Positions 32,899 to 49,125 of a stretch of 64,000 bases of DNA are shown here, piece after piece. The notes under the pieces are model-generated. The model had not been told where the DNA came from. It ran no database searches and was given only the letters and a program-made list of their open reading frames with translations. How positions within the stretch are numbered: the first letter of the stretch is position 1; every line of letters starts with the position of its first letter. Source of the stretch: Cryptomeria japonica (Eukaryota > Streptophyta > Pinopsida > Cupressales > Cupressaceae). The position numbers and the translations under genes were made by a program. The stretch covers positions 242,301,718 to 242,365,717 of the forward strand of contig NC_081406.1 of the NCBI RefSeq assembly GCF_030272615.1, given 5' to 3'.

Positions 32899-34383
32899 TG
32901 TAGTGTTCTAAAATTGCACTCCTTTGCAATTTTGACCGCATTTGGGGCCCTTACCTTAGAGTTCTCATCCCTATGCTTAATCAGGACCTATTTATGCCAC
33001 TCCCATGCAATAAACTTTATGTTTTCATCTTGCACTATTTTGGGGCTCCTTGTACCTGACCCAATTTGGGGTAGAACCAAGGTGCTATGCCCTGGTACTC
33101 CCTAATTGGGACCTATTTTGGCCCCTAGGCCCTATCTCAAATTTGAGCAAGAATTGATTCCTCATGTCAACCTATGTCAAAAAATTAAATGTTTGATGAC
33201 AAGCATGTATATAAGGAGGTCTTCCCCTCTCATTTGGATATACATTCATGAAGGCAAAATTGGATCTCAAGAGCTCAAGCATTCAAGTGTTTAAGCATTC
33301 ATCATCAAGCATTATTCAAGGTTGCATATTCTTCTTTTATCCATTGGAGCAACATTACATCAATCATTTGCAAGCATGTGTGTGTTAGGGTTTTGCCATG
33401 TTCATGCCATTTCATACAACATGTGATTAAATTGAAGAGTCAAAGCATCATCATCATCTATTGCAGATCTAAATGTATATATTTCCATCATTTATTTCAA
33501 GCATTTATAGTTTTTTGTCACAACCCTCCTTTATCACCTTTTGATTTAATACAAACTCTATTATATTTCTTTTGGATAAACTATTGAATGAATATTGTAA
33601 AGGAATAAAAAAATAATAAATCACACACACACATGGAAAATATATATATATTTTTTAATTGGCTATTTAAATTCCCTCACCCAAATTAAGGCACATGTTG
33701 TAGGAAGAATAAGAAGCTTCTAGAGGCTTCTCCACCACCTTGTATGTAACCCCTCCCACTAAGTCTAATCAATTTGCATGAAGGCCAAATTGGGAGAGAA
33801 TCTCTTTTTTTTCTAATTAAAAATTAGGTAGTGGAATTTGGAATTTTTTTCTTATAAAAGATGTACAAGTTTCAAAAAGAGGTGTTGGCTATTCCATAAG
33901 AAATTCTTCAAGTAAAATTTTCCTTTGTAGTCAATTTTCATTTTCAGCTAAGATTTTTGTTTGGGAGGACTTCTCTTCAAGTTTGGAGGATCAAGGAAGA
34001 TTCATAGAGGATTCTACACCATTTTCAAGCACCCGGGTTCTTTCAAATTTAGTTTTCGTGCATCATATTTTGTTGCAAATTAGTTTTGATTAAATTGTTT
34101 AGGAAATTAGAATCATTTGATGAGAATGAGATTCATTTGTTTTCAGATTCTTGATAAGAGTTAGTTTCAAATTTTGATAAGAGTAGATTAAATTGTTTAG
34201 GTGATTAGAATCATTTGATGAGAATTAGATTCATTGTTTTTCAGATTCTTGATAAGAAATTAGATCCATTAGTTTCAAATTTTTGATAGGAATTAGATTC
34301 ATTTGTAAAAAAAAAAAATTTTAGATCAAGGTTTAATATATTGTTGAACTTAGTTGAAATCTGTTTGAAGTGGATGAGTTGAA

Positions 34384-34700
34384 GAATTAAAATAATGTCC
34401 TTCAATTTCTTGCTGTAGATTGGATACTGTTAGTTTGAAGATTTAAATTATTGTCTTTCAATTTCTTGCTGTAGATTGGATACTGTTAGTTTGAAGATTT
34501 AAATTATTGTCTTTCAATTTCTTGCTGTAGATTGGATACTGTTAGATTTAAAATATTGTCTTTCAATTTCTTGCTGTAGATTGGATACTGTTAATTAAAA
34601 TGTTGTCTTTCAAATTCTTGCTGTAGTTTGGATATTGTCAGTTTGAAGAATTAAAATGTTGTCTTTCAAATTCTTGCTGTAGAATTAAAATATTCCTTGC
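34384..34700. repeat. Tandem array, unit about 50-56 bp
   Basis: Six units of the form AAGATTTAAATTATTGTCTT followed by TCAATTTCTTGCTGTAGATT and GGATACTGTTAGTTTG. The units start near 34384, 34438, 34494, 34547, 34596 and 34647. Units 2 and 3 are almost identical; the outer units are more diverged or shortened. Confidence 0.85.
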
Positions 34701-35121
34701 TATGAATAAAATCTTGTTTTGAATGAATTAAATCTTCCTATAGGAATAAATTTATCTCTATAAATTTTAGATTGAAATCAGATTAACGAAATACAATCAT
34801 AAGCCTGCATAAATCATCTACCTTTCATGGCTGGAAACGATTTACTTCTCTGGATTATTTATCTCTAGGAATAATCTATGTGTGGAAACAAAATATAAGT
34901 TACCTTCAGATACGCATCTGGCTTTCAATCATCTGCACTATGCTGGGATCTAGTTATTCTCCCTGGATTGTTTATCCCTCTGGGTTATTTACTCCTGAGA
35001 ATGAACCCTATTATTACTTAATATTTTAATTTATTTTTATCCTTAAAGTTTAAAATCTACTCTCTATCTATTTAAATTAACCTGGAAAAGAAAAAAAAAA
35101 GATAAAATAAAATAAATAAAA

Positions 35122-35229
<108 letters not shown>

Positions 35230-35269
35230 TTTAAAACCATCGCATGAGAAATTATGATTGCAACGCAGT

Positions 35270-35460
35270 ACGTAGAAGTACCGTGACTGGTTGCATGGGA
35301 CTTCGGCCGCAGGCGGAGTTAATAGCTCTGCAGGGGGGAAGCGGTACCGTTACGGTACCCTCCACTAACCTGCGGTCACTGCTACGGCAGAGGCCGCAGG
35401 GTAGTGGAGGGGACCATGGGGTCCCCCTCCCACTAAATGCGCTGGGCACACAATAGCACG
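35270..35460. repeat. GC-rich island of nested inverted repeats
   Basis: In AT-rich surroundings this stretch contains several palindromes: GGTACCGTTACGGTACC (35343-35359), CTGCGGTC...GGCCGCAG (35370-35399), and a stem made by AGTGGAGGGGACC (35403-35415) and GGTCCCCCTCCCACT around CATGG. Open frames exist on both strands here, as expected from GC-rich DNA without stops; I do not regard them as genes. Confidence 0.7.
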
Positions 35461-37023
35461 ACTTTCATATTTCAAATCCCTTTTTTTTTTATGGAATTTA
35501 ATTGTTAATAGTTAGTAATAAAGTTTTAGTTGTTAATAATTGATAAACTTTAGATCATTTTTTTTATAGTTATTAATAAGTTTTGGATTAATTAGCAATA
35601 ATTATTAATAACTTATTAATAATTATTATTAATGTAATTGGTAATAATTATTAATAAATTATTGATAATTATTATTAATAGTGAAGTAAATTTGGAAAAA
35701 TTTAATAATTAATAGAGATTATCGTATGGTAGATTATTGTAAAAGAATGGGACCTCCCAATCCATTGAGGATCTAATTGATTCTTGGGCGATAAACTTAA
35801 GCTTACTTAAATCTTTAAGTCTTATGATTAATCCCAAAAGTGTAAACTAATTGCTAGTAACTCTATATTTAATTGTTCTTACAATAAGAGTAAACACTTC
35901 TTCATTTTGTATGCAATGACATTATTTTACCTTGCTTTTATTCCGCATTCATTATCTACATGCAATTGCTCATAAGTTCACAATTATCATGCCAATTGTA
36001 GAATAACGATATTTCTCTTTCTTTTCAATAGTATTTAAAGTTTAAATTGTGTACATCCATTTCATAATTATATTTTCAAGCATGATGTTAGTTTAGAAAA
36101 CTAAACAAAGGAAGTTGGAAAACCAAAACTAGCAGCGTTTGGTATATACGGTGCCTCTGGGTCACGCTTACGGGTAATGCCGTCGTGTTGAACTACTGCA
36201 CTTAACGCCTAATAAAGCTGCATTAACAACGTCTGTGGCATCGTCCCTATAAATCGTCGGGGAGTAATAAGGGACATTTGGAAGTTAAAATCCAAGGGGC
36301 GGGTAATCCCCCTTGGATCGATAATTTAATAAGATAAGTTTTAAATGATTTTCACATCCGTTGAGATAAACCATAGTAAACCCCTTTTAGGGATGGTCAA
36401 GTTAAAAGCTCTCATGAAATTGATTTCTTTTTTTTGAAGGGATATTGGCATTTTGCAATTGGGTGACGTTCATGATAAGTATTAGGATCTAGTTATTTTC
36501 TTTTTTTTTTAGGCCACAAGCAATAGGCCATCTTGAGCCTTCGCTTAAGTGCTACCATCGTGGGTAGCAACCGCAAAGAAACTATCTGGGACACTGACCC
36601 TAGAAAGGGTTGCGTACCCACAAATCAGTTTACATCAACCCATAGATTAGAAAATAGAACTACATACTTTACGCCTTGATCCTGTGCCGAAGTGGGTATG
36701 TAGGCAGTCTTGGGACGGAGTTGTCCCTCGTACTCAGGCGTTCGTGGGTGGGGTCTAGGCTTGGTTGAGTAAGAATCCTAATTGAAAGATAAGATAATCA
36801 ATTTAATTCAATGCATACTCGGAAGGAATCCCGTATGGATTCGCTTGACTTCCCGAGGCTTTAAGCCAAATTCCGAGGCGGAATTCAAGCATGTATTATT
36901 TTTAATTACTCCTAAGGATGGCGACCTTGGTGCATTCTTGTTAGAAGAGTGTAGTACTTAGTGAGTGGCTCAGGATCCGAATGGTCCTGATGAGTCTAAG
37001 TCTCTGGCCAGAGCATCTCCTAT

Positions 37024-37178
37024 CCCGTTTGGATGGATGCCTACCCTGTATGGGTAGATGCCTATCCCGTATTGGATAGATGGAATTTTACGTCCCGTAT
37101 GGACAATTGCCTAACCCGTATGGTTAGAAGCTCATCCCGGATGGATGAATGCCTAATCCTAATTGGATGGATGCCCAG
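37024..37178. repeat. Tandem array, unit about 21 bp (CCCGTATGGATGGATGCCTA)
   Basis: Seven degenerate units start at 37024, 37044, 37066, 37094, 37115, 37136 and 37158. The core CCCGTATGGA and the tail ATGCCTA recur. It lies about 80 bp from the right end of the solo LTR. Confidence 0.85.
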
Positions 37179-37613
37179 AGTATGCAATTGAATAAAACAT
37201 AATGAAAAAAAAAATATAATACTCAATTTTTGTGGAATCAATTTTGGTGGGTTATTACATTTTTCATTCAAGGTTGATTCCAAACTGGGGTTTGACTTAG
37301 GAAAACCCCTATTTCCAACCCTTTTCTCCTTCTTTCTATGTGTAGGAAATAGGTGCATAGTTGTACCTTTGAAATTAAGCTTTATTTGTAGAGATGAAAA
37401 AACCCTTTTCGACATGCAGAAAGTTTGGAGGACCAAGAGGGTGGGCGTCCTGGTCCAAACACATGGTCCCTGCTACTTTTGGTAGATTTCATGGAGAATC
37501 CCTGAATCATTTCATACTTCTCAAATCCAGGGGCATGATGAAATCTTGAATTTGTAGCTCATTGTTTCCACTTATTTTGTCTTCAATTTCAACACTTTAC
37601 TTATTCAACTTAC

Positions 37614-41555
<3,942 letters not shown>

Positions 41556-41559
41556 GTGT

Positions 41560-42764
41560 TTACTTTCGAGAAGTATAATTTACTTAATTTCAATAATATT
41601 CTAGGTTATCCAAATCATTTTCCTATTAAACTCAAGAAGCATTTGCCTAAGTTTAGTGGAAGGGGGTATAAATCACCAAGTGGGAATTTGATGTATTTTA
41701 TACATTAGTAGAGGATTTTTAAGTGATTGTAGAGGATATAGTTATGAAATTATTTGTGCAATCCTTGAAAGATGATGCAAATGAGTGGTTTACTAGTTTG
41801 CCTATGCATTGTATTATTTGATGGAAATATCTTAAGAAATTACTCATAGACGAGTTTGGTGAAATTAATTATTATTACCTTTTGATTTAAGGTCCCTACA
41901 CATTCAAAGGAATAAGGAAGAATTGAAAAGGGATTCTAAATGTGTAAGTAAATTTGATAATACAACATATGCTCAATCCTTATGTGAGATAAGAAGATAT
42001 AAGGGAGAGTCCCTGTATGATTTTTATGCGAGGTTAATGAATGTTTCATTGTTGTCCCTCATTTACCTAAGAATCGGTATGCATTAGCCTATTTTATGAA
42101 GCTTTAGAACTAGGTACGAGTGCCATATTAGAAAACTTGAAACCTTGTAGGATTGATTAGTTGTATTAGTGGATTGTTGTTCTTGAAGAAAGAAAACAGA
42201 AACGTCTTGATAAAATCACACTATTTTTTAATAATTATAATTATTTTACCTTATGAGAGTCAAAAAAAGTATAATGCGTATGGAAAAAGGGGATATATCA
42301 TAAAATGAGGTTGTCTCTCATATCATTCAAGATTATATTTAAAATCATCTAGCCAACATTGTATATACAAATCATTATTGCAATGGTGATGGTCAAATTA
42401 CAAGGTTTGATCATGCTATAGATGTGCAAGAGATGGTACCTTCTAGTAGTTTGGTCAATGAAGAATGAAGAGAACACATAAACATTCAGTTCAGTGATGT
42501 TGATCATAATATTTATGATTTTATTACAAAGAATGTCACAAGTTCAAACATAACAATCAAAGAGGATAATATCAATCTACCTATTCAATTTGAGGATCTT
42601 GAACATGATCATAGGTTTGATAAAAAGGTTCATAGCTTTGATGATGATATTAAACAAATTGAATATTTTTTTTCTACTCATAATGAATTGTATGAAATGG
42701 AGAAATTAAATGTTGAAATTGATGGTGATGTTCAATATGGGTTTTTCTTTCCTAATGATGAATG
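41560..42764 (+). pseudogene. Ty3/gypsy gag remnant (element C), cut by element B
   Basis: The translation with shifts gives LPKFSGRGYKSPSGNL, then in another frame VIVEDIVMKLFVQSLKDDAN, EWFTSLPMHCII and LKKLLIDEFGEI, and later RGESLYDFYARLMNV. This is the capsid pattern of plant gypsy gag (a SLEGDAREWY-like box followed by a W..F...F..KF box). From about 42430 to 42764 an acidic frame is open (INIQFSDVDHNIYDFITKN, HSFDDDIKQIEYFFSTHNEL), probably the gag-protease linker. It stops at 42764, where a minus-strand LTR begins. Confidence 0.7.
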
Positions 42765-43848
42765 TGTTAGGGTAAAATTCATCATTGTTAACTGGAATAA
42801 TAGGAAATCAAGGATCCTATCTAATTAACAAATTTCAAAACATCAATAAAAGTATGCATGCATGACAATAAGGCTATAAATAAAATCAATCAAAACTCCC
42901 TATTACATGGATGCAAATTGCTTCCATTGTTCTTCTCTTCCTTGAATAATGTTGGATCTCAAATATTGTGTTTATAACCTACAAATGGCACAAAGATTTG
43001 AAGTTCATGATTGTTGAAAATGGAGAATTGATGCTAAATTTATAGATTTTTTGAGAAGATTGACTGAGAGGTGGAACTCTAGTGAGCTCACATGTTGATT
43101 GATAGTGGAACTGATTTGATTGGGAGGTGGAACTTAAGTGAACTCACATGTTGATTGATAGTGGAACTAATTTGATTGGGAGGTGGAACTCAATCGATTG
43201 AATAGTTAAGTGAATAGATTGAATAGTTAACTAAGATAAATAGGGAGATGACTAATTGAATGCATTGTTAGAAAAAATTGATATGGAGTTTGAAAAGGAG
43301 ATTGGAGAGATAACTAAGTTAGCTAGTTAGTTAACTGAATTGATAGATCAGTTATGATTTTAGCGTGTGTTGTAATATTTTTAATTGAAATTCAATTTGA
43401 TTTGCATGTGAATTGAACTTGACTTAGAAATTCAATTTGCTTTTCATTTAGATTTTCAAAAAATGAAATTGAAATGTACATTTATTGAAATTAACTAAAA
43501 TTATAGAATTTGGGGAATTTTAATTTGAAGAATGAATAAGCTAAGTAAATAATTTAAAGAAACTATTTAATTATTTAAAAATTTAATTTAATTAAATAAT
43601 TAATATTATCTAATTAAAGGTATTAGATCTTAATTAATTAAATAATAAATATTTATTTCATAATAAAGAGGAGCTTAGTGATTAAATGATTGGGATAGAT
43701 TTGGAAATTGAATAATTAGTAATATTAGAGAAATATGATGATTAAATTAATTCAGAAGAATGAGATTAATTAAATAATTAAAGAATTGTTTAACTATTAA
43801 GGATGAATAATTAGTGTGTAATCGATGAGACATTTTTAGGTGTCTACA
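42765..43848 (-). repeat. 3' LTR of element B (1,084 bp), family TGTAGRCACC
   Basis: On the minus strand it starts TGTAGACACCTAAAAATG at 43848, directly after the polypurine tract CAAAGAAGGGCAAA, and ends ACCCTAACA at 42765. Start, tract and several internal blocks match the LTR at 14190. The element it belongs to continues to the right, beyond a nested 18-kb insertion, and leaves the window. The flanking pentamer on the left is GAATG (42760-42764); its partner would lie outside. Confidence 0.75.
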
Positions 43849-43862
43849 TTTGCCCTTCTTTG
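43849..43862 (-). other. Polypurine tract of element B
   Basis: On the minus strand CAAAGAAGGGCAAA, immediately upstream of the LTR start. It corresponds to AAAGAGGGGCAAAA at 14176-14189. Confidence 0.7.
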
Positions 43863-46800
43863 AGACAATGTCAGAATGGCATTGTTTGTACTGCCCGCCA
43901 AAATAACTAAACTAATCAACAAATGGAGATAAAAAATTTTAAGACATTAACTAATGCAACATAGTAACTATCATTACTCCAAATCATAGATTAACATCAC
44001 ATGAATGCATATAACATCATGAGCATAACCATACCCATAACAACACATAATGCAAGTGGAAATAATATCATAACAATTATCGTCTCAATGCTTACATCTA
44101 ATCTTTCATTCACCCATTCACTTTCTCCCTAGGGTATATTAAGGTCACTACTTACTAGAAACATCACAATAACACATCCATATTATGAAATCATTAGCTT
44201 CCATTTCATTTAAGATCTAGACTCAATTACTTTCTTCCTATCTTGAGATTATGAGCTAACAAACGCATATCTTCATAACCCCATTAACTTTTTAAGTTCA
44301 TTTTAAAGCACCAAATCAAATGTTTCATAATCCCCATATCCTCCATTATTCATCAATTACATCATGAATCTATATATATCATTCCCCTGCAAATGGAACA
44401 AAATTATTTCCTTAAGAATATCCATTGCACAATTCATCAAGATTACTATCCATATACATAAGCAAGATTATTACAGCAACTATTAATCTTCTTTCCAATT
44501 AGGATCTCATGCTACTAGACCAATTCAAAATCCATTTGATAAAACAAGAATGCACATAATCTAATCAGTCAATTACCTAATCCAACATAAGATCTCAATC
44601 TTAACATAACGAACATTCTTAAAACATGAACCATACAATGAATACATCATCTTATTCCAATACAAGATCATAGTCTCTACACAATCATGCCCTATTACAT
44701 AAGAATGCATAATCTCTCTTACATTTATAATTTCATCATGATACAATATACTATCTCAACACCTAGGAATAAGCTCTGCATGATGAATGATCATAGTATC
44801 CATACAAATCTACAGTTCTACTCATTCATTTTCAAATTCCAAAGATAACTAACAATAAGGATTAACATCTTTCAAATCAAGGCATACATGATTGTTAACA
44901 TAACCACTACCATCCACAAGATATACATAAGATAATTCCATTTGTATCACTCATCTTTTAATTTACTTCTAATCTAGAATTACATACACGTTGAATATCC
45001 ATTTATAACAATCTCAACCAATACATCTCATTCTGAAATCAACCTACTACAAGTCCTAACTTATATGTTCACAAGATACTAATTACATAGTCTACTTTCC
45101 TATTACATCTTTCTCAAGATATGAAACACATGATATCAATTCCTGTTACATATATTATGCTCCAAAGATCCCTCCACATAATGAGATAAGATATATCCAT
45201 AACCACACATGCAAACATCCAATGAAGAATGTCCCAATGGAAGAAGGCATCAAACCACCCGATCCTGTGGAACCAAACAGGAACCACCCCCCAAGATAGG
45301 ATATGACATGGGGTTCCAACTCACACTCAAGACCTAGGTTTACACCTAACAACCAAGGGAATCAACATGACATCTACAAGAGAACATCCAAGAACAATGA
45401 ATCAAATCACATCACAAGGCTAATAATAAATAAATAACCTCCCAAAGGCATAATCAACAATTAAGGCATAATGATAATGGAAATATGTAGGGAAGAATTG
45501 TCATCGCATGCTATCTTCACAAAGAAGGGGCCATGACACACCTTTATAGACATGTGGAGCCATCTCAACCTATGTACAACCTAGGGAGTTTGGCTTACCA
45601 CTCCAATGGTCTTCCCAATCCCATCTTGAATCTATCCTTAAGGGTTATGAATGGGGCATCAAAAAACCAATTTCATTATCTTGATTAAGTGAATTCCTAA
45701 TTACCCAAACCCACTAATAAATTAGTAAGGTTATCACTTTCAATTACATAGGAAAACTTTTCATGTGGTCTCATGGTAGGTCTAGACCCTAAGTATCCTC
45801 TCTAAGATCCTCTTAGAAGCCTAATGCTCACAACCTCAGTCCTACACATGCAAGAGCCCACTCTCCCTAACAATGGACCAATACCTTAGGGCATAACATA
45901 AACAAAATAACATCACATCAAAATCTTGAAGGCTCTCTAAAGACATAAACATAGTCTCAACATTACCAATACAAACTAGAGCATAATATGAATCATATAC
46001 CCAAATAGAAGCAAGAGCCTTCACCAAATCAATACAATAATGGACCAAAGAAAATACATGAGATCAATAACTAATATAAAATTAGTATTATTCCTTAATA
46101 GTGTGGCATAATCATCCCACTAGAGATCTCATAACCATTCCTCAACATCAACGCATTCTTCCTCTTGTTGGAGCTATATAACACATAAGCATAATCCTCC
46201 ACGGTAAGGCATGAACCATCTTAGCAGAGCACAAATAAAAAATAGCATGAGCAATAAAACCTCAAATGAACTCTCTGAGTATCCAAAACAATCAAATAAA
46301 GCCTCTGGTAAAAGCATAAAGTCCAGAAAAGCATTCACACTAAGCAAAACTGACAAAATTGACAACTCTAGGTAGAACAGTGCATCAAAACCTAAAATGG
46401 TGTATCTAGGAGATATTTCAGCTCTCCCATGACATCTTTTGGCATTTTGGGGCCATAATTTAGCATTTTGGTGCCAAACATTAGCGTTTTGGATTCATAA
46501 GGCAAAAATCAAAGGAAACAAACAATACAAGTGACGAAACTTGTCCAGTTCGCACATAGGCCTACAAAATTTATAAATAACTCTCCTAGAATATGTGAGA
46601 GGACAAAATAGGACTAAAAAAACAATAATTTGGATTCACAAGACCATGCAAATGAGTTTCAACATCCAAAACTTTGCACCTCTTGCACACAGACTTACGT
46701 TGAACAACCCAGATTCCACATAACTGCACCAAACTCACATAACAACATATGGGGATGCCATAGAGTACAAAGAAATACAAAAAGGCAATAAAAAGGAAAT

Positions 46801-47736
46801 AGAAAGACTAATAGAACAACAAGGAAGGTAATTCATAATCCAAAAAGGAAAATGTAGAATAAATATTCCCGACTATATCCAAAATTTCCAATTTTCCAAC
46901 CACATATATAAATAAACCTTTCCCCAATACAAAATTAAATAACATAATGTCAAATAGCTATCCCCGTTAATCCCTAAAGACAATCTTTGAGAAAACATAG
47001 AGAGGGCAAATTTTTTTTTTGGAAATCAAAATGCAGAATAAGGACCAAGCTCCAACTTGGAAATAATTGAAGTGATGGCCCATAAATTTAAAGTAGAGCA
47101 ACAATCCAATCCAAAACTCCAGCAATTCCAATCCAAGATCATATAATCAGAAATCCAAAATCCTCAAGTAACATTCACAGAGATGCCAACCACGACAATG
47201 CACAACCAAAAACATTAAATAGAAAAATTAAATAAAAACTATAGAAAATCATCAACCAATCAAAATATTCTATAAAACTATATATTATACCTATCATGCT
47301 TTATTTCAAGGTAAATAATATAAAATAGTCTTATTTACTTACCTCCTCAAAAATAACCAATCAGATAAAAGGGTAGGTAACAATTATATTTTCTCAATTA
47401 ACCATATAGTAACAAGAGGGTATAATATTATTAACAATAATAGATTAATAATAAATCAACCCAATATGGTACTATAGTAGGTAATAAATGTAATATCCAA
47501 GGGATGAATAAAAATCAAGTAAAACTATATAAACAAGCTCCACATTAATTAAAAAGAATCAAATAAATAATAAATCATAATTGAACAATAAATAGATAAT
47601 AAAGAATTAATTAAAAGATAAATCATCAAAACTATTTAAATTAAATAAATAGAATATACTAAAATAAAATAAAATAAACATTAGAACCCAATAAATAAAT
47701 AAGACCAATTAATAAATAAATAATAAATCATCAAAT

Positions 47737-49089
47737 TGTTGGATATTGCCAAGAAGTTTGTTGGAATGATGTGTTGTCATAGATGTCGACATAGTCTTTT
47801 GTGTATTGCAATGTTGCAGTCAGATTAAATAAGTTGGTGTGGCCAGTGTGTTGCAGTTGAGCTGTTGTAGTTTAATGGGTTTTGAGACAAGTATCTCTAC
47901 TTGATTTGGATAAATTTTCCAGTGGTTTGCTTGAAGATTTGATCAAGTTATGAGGTATGGTATTGTGGTTGATTGTTCAGTTGTTTGTATTGTTCAGTGT
48001 TTTGGATTCTGCTCTGCATTGCTCTGAAATTGCAATATACTGGTTTGCAGATTTGGTAGAGTGTTTGGGGAATTCATGTGTCCTCAATTAAAATGGTTCA
48101 TGATTTATAGGTCTGCAGTGAATCTTTCATATTAACAGTCAGTTCTATGTGTGTTCTTGAGGTTCGGTATAATGATGATGAAGATTCTAGTAAGTGGTGA
48201 TGTTGTGGTTATTTTTGTGGTAATTCATGTTGCTTGTGGATGTTTCTAGATCATGTTCTATTCATGTTGATGGTCTGTATTGATCATTGTGTGTGTTATT
48301 GATCATTTTCTTGATCCGGTAGTGTTCTTCGTGTTATGTGACATTCATGATGATTGTAGCGTGTTGTAGATATTTGAGGCATAATTCTTGGAAGTGTTTC
48401 TTGCATGTGGTGTTGATTTAGGTCCAGACTATGTCTTATCTAACATTATTTTCTTCTCCATGCGTTATTGTATCATGTGAGGCTATATGCTTTGTAATTT
48501 GTGTTGAGGGTTGAGCCGACCTTGAAATATAGGTTGATGATTTGTAAAAATATTTGTAATAATCATGTGTGAGATGTATCAGTGAGTGTGTGATCGAGTA
48601 AATGTGCAAGCAAGTATTTTGATCTTTCGAAAATGTGAAGGAAGTGTTTTGATCTTTAAGATCAAATTGTGTGCTGAGTTGAAACTATAACCAGGCATGA
48701 GAAGATGTTATTTCGTCAGTTCATGATCCTCTAGATGTAATCTGAATGTTTTTGTAAGACATTGAGTCTTCCTTAGGGTTGTAGCCGCCCTTGTTTTTTT
48801 ATTTGAGCAGTGAGCTCTTGGTAGTGTTCTTGAATGCATGTGCATTCCCCATTTTAATATTTCATTTACTCCTAATAGGGTTTATCTCATTGTGGGTAGG
48901 TTCCCACCATGGTTTTTCCCTTAACTGGATTTTCCATGTCAAAAATCTTGGTCTTATGTAAGTTATTGATGTGGTATTGATTTGTGCTTTCACTACTAAT
49001 TATCATATATGAATTTAAGTCTGAGTTGTATAGTGTTTGTGAGAAAACTGATTCACCCCCCTCTCAGATTGTTGCCTTGTTGCCAACAA
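47737..49089 (+). repeat. 5' LTR of the copia element (1,353 bp)
   Basis: Starts TGTTGGATATTGCC and ends TTGCCAACA, with the TGATTCACCCCCC box near 49049. In its first 107 bp it differs from the 3' LTR at about 15 positions. Confidence 0.92.
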
Positions 49090-49091
49090 TT

Positions 49092-49103
49092 AGTATCAAA
49101 GCA
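49092..49103 (+). other. Primer-binding site, initiator tRNA-Met type
   Basis: TAGTATCAAAGC starts two bases after the LTR end and matches the canonical TGGTATCAGAGC at 10 of 12 positions. It is the site where tRNA-Met would prime minus-strand DNA synthesis. Confidence 0.85.
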
Positions 49104-49125
49104 TAATATTTTGAGTGTTGGATAG

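Noticed and set aside
35244-35456. GC-rich open frames on both strands
   Set aside because: Palindromic GC-rich DNA with few stops by composition; both strands are equally open and neither has a domain.
45155-46780. Minus-strand open frames of 60-70 codons rich in Leu, Cys and Phe
   Set aside because: They lie in the long LTR; their counterparts in the other LTR (59867-60103, 60547-60840) have shifted limits, so no frame appears to be maintained.
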